From Aegilops tauschii subsp. strangulata (Eukaryota; Streptophyta; Magnoliopsida; Poales; Poaceae): a stretch of DNA of 64,000 nt. A model generated the notes under the pieces. The model was not told the DNA's origin, did not search any database, and worked only from the letters and a program-made list of their open reading frames with translations. Where the stretch lies: the NCBI RefSeq assembly GCF_002575655.3, contig NC_053039.3, positions 238,244,622-238,308,621 on the forward strand, in the 5' to 3' direction. This document shows positions 44,515-55,024 of this stretch, piece by piece. A program made the translations under genes and the position numbers. The stretch's first letter is position 1. Every line of letters starts with the position of its first letter.

Positions 44515-44945
44515 TCCCTAGATGAACAGTGAGTGTTGTTGAGGGTGTTTGGATGAACAGTTCCCGGTGGGGGTTGGATGAACAGGACCCTGTGGTAGTA
44601 GATGCCGTTGCCGCTGCATGAACAGTACCCCGATCGATCAAGCCGGTGGATGAACAGGACCCCATGGAGGGCTGGATGAACAGGACCCCGTGGAGGGTTG
44701 GTTGAACAGTAGCCGGTGGAGGGCTGGTTGAACAGTAGCCGGTGGAGGGCTGGATGAACAGTAGCCCGTGGAGGGGTGGTTGAACAGGACCCCCGTGGAG
44801 AGGGCTGGTTGAACAGTAGCCGGTGGAGGCTGGATGAACAGGAGCCCGTGGATGAACAGTCGCACGTGGAGGTTGGACGAGGTCGACGGTGGATGAACAG
44901 TAGCCCATGGAGGCAGTCGATGATGGAGATGAACAGTATCCCGTG
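44515..44945 (+). repeat. Tandem GATGAACAG repeats in the CACTA element
   Basis: About fifteen copies of TGGATGAACAG or TGGTTGAACAG followed by GACCCCGTGGAGG or TAGCCGGTGGAGG, with a basic spacing near 26-31 bp. The long open frames across this block come from the repeat and are not genes. Confidence 0.85.
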
Positions 44946-44949
44946 GAGT

Positions 44950-45215
44950 CCCGTTTTGCGGTACGCCACACCCCTCCCGATGAACAGGACCCCCGTTTCG
45001 ACCGTAGCGCTCCAACACAAGTCCGTTTCCTCCGTTTTGCGGTACGCCACACCCCTCCTGATCAACAGGACCCTGTTTCGACCGTAGGAGGTCCGTTTCC
45101 TCCGTTTTGCGGTACGCTAGACCCCTCCCGATGAACAGTATCCCATTTCCACTGTGGCCGGTAGAACACAAGGCCATTTCCTCCGTTCTGCGGTACGCCA
45201 GGCCTCGTTTCCATC
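44950..45215 (+). repeat. Four 70-81 bp repeats with CGTTTTGCGGTACGCC
   Basis: CCGTTTTGCGGTACGCC-type words start at about 44951, 45033, 45103 and 45184 (last one CGTTCTGCGG). Units also carry CCCCTCCCGATGAACAG and GTTTCGACCGTAG. Confidence 0.8.
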
Positions 45216-45664
45216 GGTTGTTCCGTCCAAGCCGGTTGACTCCCGATGAACAGCACGTGTTCCATTGCCTCCCGATGAACACGACGCATTCCGTTGCCTC
45301 CCCATGAATACGACGACGACGCGGTTTCTCCGTTCCGACCGAGCCATGTACACGAGCCCTGGCCGTACGTATGCGCGAGTAGGCGTTCGAGACCCCGCCC
45401 GTATGTACGTACGTGGACGTATTTGCTTTCTTGCACCCTGGCCGCTGTATGTACGTGTACATGCTACGTGCGCGCCTCTACTACGACACGTGCGCGCCTC
45501 TACATCGACCAGTATGTACGTACACGTTCATGACCAGAATGACATCGCTACGTACGCTTCGACCAGGTGGGTCCCGACTGTCAGGCACTTCCTTGCATGC
45601 AAAGATGTAGCTGGTGGGTCCCAGCAGTCAGGGGGGAAACATTTTTTCGTGAAATATGGTGGCC

Positions 45665-46548
45665 CGTCTGGTGGGTCCCTGCTGTCAGGTGGAGGAATAA
45701 TTATTTTGCACATAATAAGGAGGCCCTTCCTTGCTGCGGCCGTGGACCCAGCTGTCAGCCTCTCGACATACAGTACTCTTCCAATGGAAGTCGTTCCTTG
45801 ACCACGTTGACCACGCCGCGCTGAGAGCACCAAGGCGGTGGACGACGGCGAGGCCTAGGAAGGGGACGACGCGGAGCCGGGGAAGACGCGGCAGTGGAAG
45901 CCCACGCGGAGAGGAGTACGAGGGTTCACTGGTTCGGCTGCGGTGTGAGGCTGCCGTCGCCGCTGAATAACAGGGGGTGTGGGTGAGTAGAGGTGGATGG
46001 CCTGGCCAGCGGTGGGAGTTGTAGGGGGCGGTGAGGCCTCCGCGGCATAACAGCTGGCCACGGGAGGCAGGAGCACGTGGCACGACCGGCGCTGGTTTGG
46101 GCGGCTGGAGCGGTGGGTCCCAGATGTCAGGTGGAGGAATCATTATTTTGCGTGTAATAAGGAGGCATTTCCTTGTGTGTGGCCATGGACCCAATTGTCA
46201 GTCTCTCCACGTACAGTCCACTTCCGATGGATGTCGTTCGTTGACCACGTTGACCACGCCGCGCCGAGAGCACCAAGGTGGTGGACGACGGCGAGGCCTA
46301 CGAAGGGAATGACACGGAGCTGGGGAAGACACGGCAGTGGCTGCCCACGCCATTGGGAGTACGAGGGTTGACTGGTTCGGCTGCCGTCGGCGGAAAGTAA
46401 TAGGAGGTGTGGGTGAGTAGAGGGATAGACATGCCAGGGATGCGAGTATGGTGGGACCGTGAGGCCGGCTCGGCAGCACAGCCGGCCATGGGAGGCGGGA
46501 GCAGGCGGTTCCGCCGGCGCTGGTTTGGGCGGCTGGAGCAGGAAGATC
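45665..46548 (+). repeat. 440-bp tandem duplication in the CACTA element
   Basis: Copy 1 (about 45667-46109) and copy 2 (about 46110-46548) share GGTGGGTCCC, TGTCAGGTGGAGGAAT, ATTATTTTGC, TTGACCACGTTGACCACGCC, GAGAGCACCAAGG and GGCGCTGGTTTGGGCGGCTGGAG in the same order, with clear divergence. A shorter third start, GGTGGGTCCCGACTGTCAGG, precedes them at 45569. Confidence 0.8.
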
Positions 46549-47544
46549 AGAGACTGAAGAAGCACGATTGCCGTTAGATTGACATCTAACGGTCTGACGC
46601 TGGTAGAGTCGATTGTTGACTAAGTTTCTTTTTTTGAGAAACCTCGTGTACGCATGAACTTAGTAGGCCCAGAAGCCAACCTCCAAATCTGTGGCAGACA
46701 AGATAGAGCCCATTTGCTAAAAAAAATTATAATTTGCAGCCCATTTGCTAATTCTTAAGTAATTTATTACAACCCATTTTCTGCCCAGGAGCACGGTCAA
46801 AAAGTTCAACCTTATTTTGCATATTTCGGTGGAGTCCAAACTGTTGTAATCCCGACATGATAAACATTTTTTTAAGAACTTATTGATTTGCACAAAAAAT
46901 CGTTTTGTTTTTGTAAGCAAATAAGACGTGGGACAATTGAGTTGGTTTAAGGGAAAACCAGTGGTAAAGAAATCAACGTTGGGAGGGGAAACAACAACAA
47001 AAATAAGGATGTAAATATGAAAAGGGAACTTTATGTATTTTCAATATAATGATACGTGTATATGAACTAGTAAAACTATAGGTAGAGATTAGAAAACGGA
47101 TGTAGGACATGGCGTTTCAAGAGGAAAATAGAACTGGGCTGTGTGTTTGATTTAGTAAAAAAACTGCCTGCGGATGTTGTAAGACAAAATATAACTAACG
47201 CTGGCGGGCCAGAGGCCAGTAGATACCTGCTGGATGTTTGTGCCCCGTTGTCGTTATTGGCTGGGCCTGTTAAAAACAAAACCAAGCCTGGGCAGTCTAC
47301 AATCTAGTTGAAACTTGCTCGACCTGAAAAAACAATATACCTGCTCAACAAACGAGAGAATTCTGCAAGTACAGACTGATAACTGGGATGCAACAGGTAT
47401 ATTGTTTTTTCATCGTGATAATAAGTGCATGCACTTGTTTCGAAAAATTTGGAGAACTGGGAATTCGAACGGCAGGTGCTTATGCTACCCATCAAATAAA
47501 AATCAGGTGCCTGAAAATTCGTTTTGAAACAAATGATTCAGCTT
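46549..47544. other. AT-rich stretch before Gypsy G2
   Basis: No gene. Contains a short palindrome (CGTTAGATTGACATCTAACG, 46572-46591) and homopolymer T/A runs. AGCTT at 47540-47544 is the left TSD of G2. Assigned to the CACTA element only by position. Confidence 0.4.
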
Positions 47545-48449
47545 TGTCGGCGTTCTGGGAACGGGGGTCCCTAGACTTGCCTGCCTGCGGCCCACGGCGT
47601 GGCTTTGCTAGCAGGCCCATACGGCCCATCTTCATCAACAAGGCATCCAAGACCCTCGCGAGGGGCCAAGCCTCGCGAGGCGGACGACGCAAGACCTCCT
47701 CAGGAGCGGCCTCGCCAGGCAGGCTCGCGAGGGGCGGAGAGATCAAGGCAAGGCAAACCTCGCGAGGTTCTCGTGACGTGAGCCATGACGATCGAGACCA
47801 GGCGGGCGCCATCGCGCGCAGCGTCCTTGTTTCCTCTTTGGTGCAAAGGAGGCAAGCGCAAGCGCGGAGTACCAAAGCATCAAGAAAAGGTTTCCATTTC
47901 AGTGCAACGAGACCATAACTAGCAGGACGGCAAGACGGAGGTCGCCATGGAGCCCAAGGCGGCGTCACCACCAAAGCCTTTTGCAGGCGAAGACTACTTT
48001 TGTCAGGATAAGCCGTACTAGCTGTCCCCTTTCAAATTGGCCGTTGTTGGCTCCCTTCCTGCTCAATATTTGGGGAGAGGACCAGGGCCTCTATAAGTAG
48101 GACTAGTCGCCATAGTAGAAGGCAACCCAACGAGGCCCGAGCTGATCGAATCCTCACACACACAAGTTCGCCAAGCACAAGAACACCTCAACCTCAGGAG
48201 GCTGTTCTTCCCCCTTTGTATTGTTCATCCTCAGCCCAAGAGGCAATCCACCACCACCACACTGGAGTAGGGTATTACACCACAATGGTGGCCCGAACCA
48301 GTATAAATCTTGTGTCCCTTGTGTTGTGAGTTCGTCGAGTTCGTCCGCAAGATCTTAGCAAAACTAGGACGTGGATCGGTAGGGGGAAATCTTCGTGCGC
48401 ACCCCAGTGTTCGAACCTTGAGGGTTTTGCCGGAACCCGTGATCCGACA
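47545..48449 (+). repeat. 5' LTR of Gypsy G2
   Basis: 905 bp, TGTCGGCGTTCTGGGAACGG to CCCGTGATCCGACA. Four CTCGCGAG palindromes lie within 47655-47770, upstream of TATA (CTCTATAAGTAG, 48089-48100). Confidence 0.9.
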
Positions 48450-48521
48450 TTTGGCGCGCCAGGTAGGGGTGCGCCGAAGCCTCCCTCCCTCCGATCTGCG
48501 CTCCGTTGCTTCATCACCTCC

Positions 48522-50950
48522 ATGGCGGACGCTCGCCGTGCTTGCGCTGAGCGCCAGGCTGCCCTCACTTCCTGCATTGCTCAGACGGCTCCCATCGGCG
48601 GGCCACCCCGTCGTTCTCCGTCGCCTGCCACCAACGCCGCCACCGGCCCAGGGGGAACGAGCAGCAAGCATCCTCGCTGCACCCCTCGGTGCGGCGGGAC
48701 GGCCGCACCGCCACTCCATCGCTGACCCCCGACGGCCCGTCATCCCATGCTCGTCGCGCTCCCGTGGATGCGCAGGCTGCCCTATGCATGGTGCGCGAGC
48801 TCCTGCGCTACCGCCCCGTCGACGACCTCTACGAGGACTAGCTCGACCGCATCGCCGAGCTTGTCACTGCCGCAGGGGGCTCCCCTGCGCCATCCCTCTT
48901 GATGTCTCGTCCTCCATCAGCCATGGGCGGCGTGGCCCATGGAGCGCCTCCACCACCTCTGCCCCAAGACGGAGTCTTGGTGCCCAGGCGAGCGGCCCCA
49001 CGGCGCGACCTGCCGCGTCCGTCGCCCATGCAAGAAGAAAGAAGCTGCCAAGAGGTCCCATGGCCACGAGAAAATGCCCCCGCGCTCCCTGCACCACCAC
49101 GGCAAGACCGCGCGCCACCTGCGGTGGCGGTGCGCGGACCCCATCAAGAACAAGTTCTCCACCAGCGTCGAGCCCCTGTGACCACAGCGGGCTGCCGCGC
49201 CTTCACTCCCGAGCTGCGTAGTGTCGCCTAGCCAGGCAAGTTCAAGCCGGACCTACCTCCTCGCTACGACGGCACCCCCGACCCCGCGGAGTTCCTGCAG
49301 CTCTACGAGCTGAGCATCGAGGCGGCCAACAGCGACGAGAAAGTCATGGCGAGCTGGTTCCCTATGGCTCTCAAGGATGGCGCCCGCTCCTGGCCCCTGA
49401 ACCTGCCTCCAGGCTCGATCTCCTCCTGGGACGAGATGCGCAACCGTTTCGTTGCCAACTTCCAGGGCACTCGCAACTGCCCGTCGGCCGCGGGTGACCT
49501 GCGCCGCGTCAAGCAACAACCAGGAGAGACCCTCCAGAAATACATCCAGTGCTTCAACAATGTTCGCCTCAAGATTCCCTAGGTGACGGACGAGGCCATC
49601 ATCTCCGCGTTCTCTGATGGCGTCCATGACGTCAAGATGAAAGAAGAGCTCGCCATCCACGAGGAGCTGTGCACGTCCCTGGAGCTGTTCAACCTGGCGA
49701 CCAAGTGCGCAAGAGCTGAGGAGGGGCGCCTCTCCCTCCTCGAGCTCCCGGCTGCAGACCCGGAGGAGAAGAAAGCCAAGGCCAAGGACGTGAAGCGCAA
49801 GGGAGGAGCCGTGCTCGCGGCGGAGCCGGACATGAAGCGCGGCAGGGACCAGCCCGAGTCATCCAAGAGCAGCCGACCGTTCTGCGCCTTCCATAATCTG
49901 CATAGCCACAACACCAGCGACTGCCAGGAGCTCAGAGCCATTCGAGAAGGACGCATCGGTCGACACCCCGAGCGCAACGACCGGGGCTACGGCCGAGGAG
50001 GAGGACGTGGTGGCGGACGCTGGGATGACCGTGGCCCGCGCCAGGAGTGGCGCGACCGGCGTCGTGAGGACCGCTGGCAGGATCAGCCTCGCGAGGGCAC
50101 TTGGAGGGATAAGCCTCATGAGGATCATCCTCAAGGCAACGCTGGCCTTCCTCCACTACCGCCACCACCCAGAAGGAACAACGACCACCATCAAGACGAG
50201 GGGGCTGGGGGCTTTCAGGAGCCGCGTGCTATCGCCTGCATCTTGGGCGGAGCTCAAGCCCCAGCCTCGCAGCGTATCTTCAAGCAGTTTGCTCATGTAG
50301 TGAATGCCGTCCTCCCCAAGCTCGAGTCCACGCGCCCGCTCAGATGGTCCAAGTGCCCCATCACGTTCAGTTCGGCAGATCAGCTCAGGTGCGTAGCTAC
50401 TACAGGCGTCCTCCCAATGCTTTGTTCACCAGTCATCAGCAATGTGCAAGTCACCAAGACCCTCATTGACGGCGGCGCAGGGCTCAACGTCATGTCCGTC
50501 GACACGTTCGACAACCTCCAAGTGCCGTATGACCAGGTTCAGCCTACCAAGCCTTTCTCAGGAGTGATCGACGGTTCCACCACACCGATAGGGCAGGTCC
50601 GCCTCCCTGTCACCTTCGGAGAACGCAACAACTACCGCACCGAGCTCATCGACTTCGACGTCGCCTACATCCGCTTGCCATATAATGCGATCCTCGGGTA
50701 CCCAGCCCTGGCCAAGTTCATGGCGGTGACCCATCACGGCTGCAATGTCCTCAAGATGCCGGGAAGCGGCGGAATCATCACAGTCCCGTGCGAAGAAGGA
50801 GATGCGGTGTGCTCCCTCGAGCGTGCCTTCCAAGCTGCAGCAATCGACGACCTCGACAGCAAGGGCGAGCGGCCTCCTAAGGCCACCCCAAGAAGAAGAA
50901 GCAGCTGCATCGCGCAGGACCTCAGGCCAGCGGCACCTCGTCAGGATTGA
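48522..50950 (+). pseudogene. gag-protease of Gypsy G2
   Basis: A start MADARRACAERQAALTSC at 48522 shifts frame near 48725; from about 48780 one frame runs to TGA at 50948-50950 with three in-frame TAG stops (48839-48841, 49229-49231, 49580-49582). Blocks: MVRELLRYRPVDDLYED; Retrotrans_gag core (PF03732) from GKFKPDLPPRYDGTPDPAEF through ARSWPLNLPPGSISSWDEMR and KQQPGETLQKYIQCFNNVRL; a CCHC-like FCAFHNLHSHNTSDC (about 49880-49924); an Arg/Gly-rich basic region; retropepsin-like protease with LIDGGAGLNVMS (near 50463; the usual DTG/DSG is DGG) and YNAILGYPAL. Capsid precursor and maturation protease; broken by the stops. Confidence 0.9.
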
Positions 50951-51346
50951 CGCCCGCTCCTAGGGCGCCTCCCTCCATCGCTTAGGAAAGCGCCCGGCGT
51001 CCCTCTCGGGCACGGCTCGGGGGCTCTCTTTTGGAGGGCCTCAAACTTTGCCAACATCATGAGGGAGGCGCTTGGGCACCACTTGGAGGCGTGCTTCACG
51101 GCACGTTTCCCTCAGGAGGACGCAGGGCGAGGAGCGCCCATTGCTCAGGAGTTCATCACCAAGACCACTCAGGAACTGCAAGACGCAAGGGCCATGCGCG
51201 GCGGCCGCCGCTCACCAGGCGCAACTCCCCATCTAGGCGAGGATGCTGGGCTACGCATCCGCATTGACGTCCCAGGGCTCAAGAGGGCCGCCTCTCAGGA
51301 GCTTTCCTGGCCTTTGCGCGTGGAACGCTGAGACGGCCCACCTCAC

Positions 51347-51530
51347 AGCTACGTTCGCATGCCTTTTGGCCTGCCGAGCATGGCGACCGCCTATCAGCGC
51401 AACCCGTGGAGCATCCTGGCGGCTCAGGAGGCCAGGCACCACGCTATGCTGACGGAGATGGAGACGGTCCTCAGGGAACCAGCAGGACCCCCAGAGCCTC
51501 CCGAGGCTCGGGGCCCGGGTGGCTCATGAG
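51347..51530 (+). pseudogene. Reverse transcriptase scrap of G2
   Basis: The frame from 51347 reads SYVRMPFGLPSMATAYQRN, the family block YxxMPFGLxNAxxTYQR of Gypsy RT. The upstream and downstream RT motifs, including YxDD, are absent. This marks where pol was deleted. Confidence 0.7.
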
Positions 51531-52811
51531 GAGCAACCCCTTCGCCGCGTACCTTCAGCTGCCCCAACTCTCCTTCATCAACAGAACCAGGTGACATTTT
51601 CCAAGTTTATTTAGCTAGGAGCGCCCCTAGGGCTGCATCATTCCCAGGCCGCGTGGGTCCATCCCTGTGGCATGTATCCCTTTTATGTGTTTAGCTTACC
51701 TCGCTGGGAGCGCCCCTCGGGCTACATCATCCCCAAGCCGCTCAGGCCTGACCCAGTGGCATGTATCTCCCTTGCATTTACTTAAGCCTGCTGCTTCCAT
51801 GCTTAATCTACTTATGACTACTACTTGTTCGATCGTCACCCACCATGGGGGCTACTCACGCCGGCACGACGCTTGTGCACGGGTCTGTCCCTGCAACGTC
51901 GACAAACTTGAGCGGCTGAGCTCTGGCTCACGGCGCGCCCCGCACACGTCACCTCACCAGGCCCTCAGTGCCGTTATTCCCTTGCGGAGCAACCGGCGGC
52001 CGACCGGCAACCATGATGGCTAACTGTGTTTCTCCTTGTGCTGGCTTGCAGGAATCTCGTGAGAATGACAGCAGGCGGCACCGCGAGCTCCCTCTTCTCA
52101 CGTGCGATCTGCTTGCGCGTTAAAAGGGGGGATCCTGAGCATCGTGACTCAGGAGCTCCTACTGGCTCTCTAGCCCTCACCCCCTAGCCTTGACCACGGC
52201 ACGCGACCTGGCATACCAGCGGCGGCTGAGCTCGCTCGAGGGCCGGGACCTGAGGACGTAGAGCATGAAGGAGAGCGCGGGGAGGAGGGGGAGGCTCGTA
52301 TGGGCCTGACCTGGCTACTCTGCGGACGCCTACGCACGAACTTGGCGCATCACGAAGAATCAACCCCGACTCGTCAAGATAAGTCCCGCGCCCAGACCGG
52401 CTAATTGTTGAAGTCTGGGGGTCATGCTCGCCGCAGTCCTGTTGCGGCAACGCCGCCTCCCTTTCTTACCTTACCACGGCTGCTTGAGCGCTAAAGGGGA
52501 CCTCCTGAGCATCGCGCCTCGGGAGCTCTTACTGGACCCGGGCCGCTCACCTCCTGGCCTTGACCACGGCACGCGACCTGGCATACCAGCGACGGCTGCA
52601 GCTTGCGTGGGGACCGGGACCTGTCAGCGTAGAGCAACAACCTGTTGTGAGGTTGGAAAGGGGAGACCGAGCCTAAACAGGACATGCGTTCACAAATTTA
52701 CATAATAAGGATAATATCAACAAAAGACATTACAGACCCTTTACACGCCCCCACGGGGTACTTCTTGATTCCTCGCAGGGAACAAGAGACGAGAACTTAG
52801 GAGAATCCTAT
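51531..52811. repeat. Non-coding G2 interior with a 370-bp-spaced direct repeat
   Basis: Segments 52105-52275 and 52477-52640 are diverged copies: TCCTGAGCATCG, GGGAGCTC or AGGAGCTC, CCTTGACCACGGCACGCGAC and CTGGCATACCAGCG occur in the same order. GCGCCCCTCGGGCTACATCA / GCGCCCCTAGGGCTGCATCA near 51610-51740 is another short duplication. No coding frame. Confidence 0.7.
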
Positions 52812-53738
52812 CTACACGCCCCCGCGGCCGATGCCATCATCAACAGTGGACCACAGGAGGCCGGCGCCAACCCCATCCAGATTAGCGATGGCGGCGGCTG
52901 GACGTTGCAGCCTTGCTCCGGGCACGGCAAGAGCTCGGGGGCACGTAGCTGTCGTCGCTTGTCTCCGGAGTCTCGTAGAGCTCAGGAGAACCGCTCGACT
53001 CCCAAGAATCGCTGCTGCTGGAGGGGCCGCAGGCGGGGCGCGCATCGTCCTCGCGTAGCACTCCAGACGGCGGCCCTCCGCATCGAAGACCTTGATGGAC
53101 AGTGTGGAAGTGCCGTCGTAATCAAAGTGGATCGCGATGGCGCCCTTCGCACGGCAAACCTGCGCGACCTCACCCCAGCCGCGGGTCATGAAGATCTTGC
53201 CGGGGGAGACCACTTCAACCCCTGCTCCGGTCGCCGGAGCGTCGCAGTCAGCATGCTGCAACCAGAGCTCGATGGGTCCCCTTGGTGGCATCACGTCAGA
53301 TAAGAACCGCGGGAAGCGGATCCAAGAGCTCGGGGGCATCACCGCCCACAGCACAAGGTCGCGCGAGGAGTCCGTGGCGTGGACTCCAGGAGCGGCGACG
53401 CGCGTTACCGCGGCACGTCGACCTTGGCCATGGCGCGCGCGCCGACGCTCGTCGCTCCTTCCTCCTGAGCCCCCGTCTTGGGCGTACAGGGGTAATGGAT
53501 ACCCAGGAGGAGGCCGCTCGCACCAAGGCCTCGTCACCACCTGCATCGATGCTGCGTCGCGGTGGTGAACCGACCTCTTCTTCGGCGGGAGCGGCGCCGG
53601 CCCGTCGAGGGGAGTCTTCCCTTTCTCCGCAGCAGAAAACCTCCGAATGGGCGCCATCGATGTCGGTGATGGAGCAGAGGAGGAAGAAGCAAGCAGAATG
53701 GGAAGAAATGGCGACGGGGGCTCTGCCTCCCTCCCCAT
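52812..53738 (-). CDS. Antisense ORF of G2 with a B3-like domain
   Basis: A 308-codon open frame opposite to gag, uninterrupted. Because a TATA box overlaps the first ATG, the likely start is the ATG at 53657 (MAPIRRFSAAEKG), giving 281 residues. Counting from 53738, residues 135-228 resemble a plant B3 DNA-binding domain: WIRFPRFLSDVMPP, ELWLQHADC, then GKIFMTRGWGEVAQVCRAKG, AIAIHFDYDGTSTLSIKVF and DAEGRRLECY, matching the GW...F...L..G..L.F...G...L.V.VF...G pattern. N-terminal part is basic and low complexity (PPKKRS). Antisense ORFs of this position are known in Tat-type Gypsy elements; proteins with similar B3-like blocks are annotated in cereal retrotransposons (memory, unverified). Function unknown; DNA binding is inference. 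An intact frame inside a decayed element is notable. Confidence 0.6.
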   Translation of the reverse strand: MGREAEPPSPFLPILLASSSSAPSPTSMAPIRRFSAAEKGKTPLDGPAPLPPKKRSVHHRDAASMQVVTRPWCERPPPGYPLPLYAQDGGSGGRSDERRRARHGQGRRAAVTRVAAPGVHATDSSRDLVLWAVMPPSSWIRFPRFLSDVMPPRGPIELWLQHADCDAPATGAGVEVVSPGKIFMTRGWGEVAQVCRAKGAIAIHFDYDGTSTLSIKVFDAEGRRLECYARTMRAPPAAPPAAAILGSRAVLLSSTRLRRQATTATCPRALAVPGARLQRPAAAIANLDGVGAGLLWSTVDDGIGRGGV

Positions 53739-53745
53739 TTATAGC
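53737..53745 (-). promoter_or_regulatory. TATA box of the G2 antisense ORF
   Basis: CTATAAATG on the minus strand, about 80 bp before the proposed start codon at 53657. It lies between the antisense ORF and the 3' LTR, so it is independent of the LTR promoters. Confidence 0.55.
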
Positions 53746-53985
53746 AGGAGAAGGCCAACCGGTGCCTCCCACGATCACATGTAATGATGGTTTTCCTTGC
53801 ATGTCGTAGGGACTTGTCAAGTCGGGCAGTTGCCGAGGCAGCGTGGGGAAGCGGAGATGCCCACGTCCAATCAACCGCCACGCGTCGACCAAGGCCGCAG
53901 GCTATTGGGGCCCGCGGCGCTCCGTACTTGACCTTTGGCTTCGCCCCAAAGCCAAGCCCGAGCGCGCCTTGGGCCCAGGGGCTAC

Positions 53986-54901
53986 TGTCGGCATTCTGGG
54001 AACGGGGGTCCCTAGACTTGCCTGCCTGCAGCCCACGGCGTGGTTTTGCTAGCAGGCCCGTACGGCCCATATTCATCAACAAGGCATCCAAGACCCTCGC
54101 GAGGGGCCAAGCCTCGCGAGGCGTACGACGCAAGACCTCGTCAAGAGCGGCCTCGCTAGGCAGGCTCGCGAGGGGCGGAGAGATCAAGGCAAGGCAAACC
54201 TCGTGAGCTTCTCGTGACGTGAGCCATGACGATCGAGACCACGCGGGCGCCAGGCTGGCGCCAGCGCGCGCATCGTCCTTGTTTCCTCTTTGGTGCAAAG
54301 GAGGCAAGCGCAGGTGCCGAGTATCGAGGCATCAAGCAAAGGTTTCCATATCAGTGCAACGAGACCAAGACCTGCAGGACGGCAAGACGGAGGTCACCAT
54401 GGAGCCCAAGGCGGCGTCACCACCAGAGCCTTTTGCATGCGAAGACTACTTTTGTCAGGATAAGCTGTACTAGCTGTCCCCTTTCAAATTGGCCGTTGTT
54501 GGCTCCCTTCCCGCTCTATATTTGGGGAGAGGACCAGGGCCTCTATAAGTAGGACTAGTCGCCACAGTAGAAGGCAACCCAACGAGGCCCGAGCTGACCG
54601 AATCCTCACACACACAAGTTCGCCAAGCACAAGAACACCTCAACCTCAGGAGGCTGTTCTTCCCCCTTTGTACTGTTCATCCTCAGCCCAAGAGGCAATC
54701 CACCACCACCACACTGGAGTAGGGTATTACACCACAACGGTGGCCCAAACCAGTATAAATCTTGTGTCCCTTGTGTTGTGAGTTCGTCGAGTTCGTCCGC
54801 AAGATCTTAGCAAAACTAGGACGTGGATCGGTAGGGGGAAATCTTCGTGCACACCCCAGTGTTCGAACCTTGAGGGTTTTTCCGGAACCCGTGATCCGAC
54901 A
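53986..54901 (+). repeat. 3' LTR of Gypsy G2
   Basis: 916 bp, TGTCGGCATTCTGGGAACGG to CCCGTGATCCGACA, collinear with the 5' LTR apart from substitutions and small indels (for example an added CAGGCTGGCGC near 54251-54262). TATA at about 54540-54550. Followed by TSD AGCTT. Confidence 0.9.
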
Positions 54902-55024
54902 AGCTTTATATCCACGTCGACCCTCGGCATGATGGTTGGAAGCAAATGCCAAGTTCATACCGAAAGATTGTTAACAACAATACCAACTTGCGGACGACAA
55001 GGTAGTACAAGTACCAATACCAAA

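Larger units (their letters stand above)
43997..47544 (+). mobile_element. CACTA-type DNA transposon, left terminus and subterminal region
   Basis: CACTACAAAAAAAGACACAT at 43997 is a CACTA terminal inverted repeat start; TAA (43994-43996) is the expected 3-bp target duplication. TTCTATGAC-type subterminal words follow (44066-44150). Then come three tandem-repeat blocks and AT-rich DNA up to the Gypsy insertion at 47545. No transposase frame and no right terminus (TGTAGTG) was found up to the window end, so the right limit is open: it may continue past the Gypsy element, or be truncated. Confidence 0.65.
47545..54901 (+). mobile_element. Complete Ty3/Gypsy element with deleted pol (G2), TSD AGCTT
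   Basis: LTRs at 47545-48449 and 53986-54901; flanks AGCTT at 47540-47544 and 54902-54906. Interior: TTTGGCGCGCCAGGTAGGG after the 5' LTR, gag with zinc-knuckle-like motif and aspartic protease (48522-50950), a scrap of RT (about 51347-51530), non-coding DNA with a direct repeat, and an antisense ORF (53738-52812). RNase H and integrase are missing, so it is non-autonomous. Same family as G1. The antisense ORF suggests a Tat-type lineage (inference). Confidence 0.92.

Noticed and set aside
44412..45801. Long open frames of up to 274 codons on both strands
   Set aside because: They run through the TGAACAG and CGGTACGCC tandem repeats; the translated products are repeat-derived and match no family.
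47540..54906. Reading G2 as two separate solo LTRs
   Set aside because: Identical AGCTT flanks outside both LTRs and coherent gag-to-antisense-ORF interior show one element.
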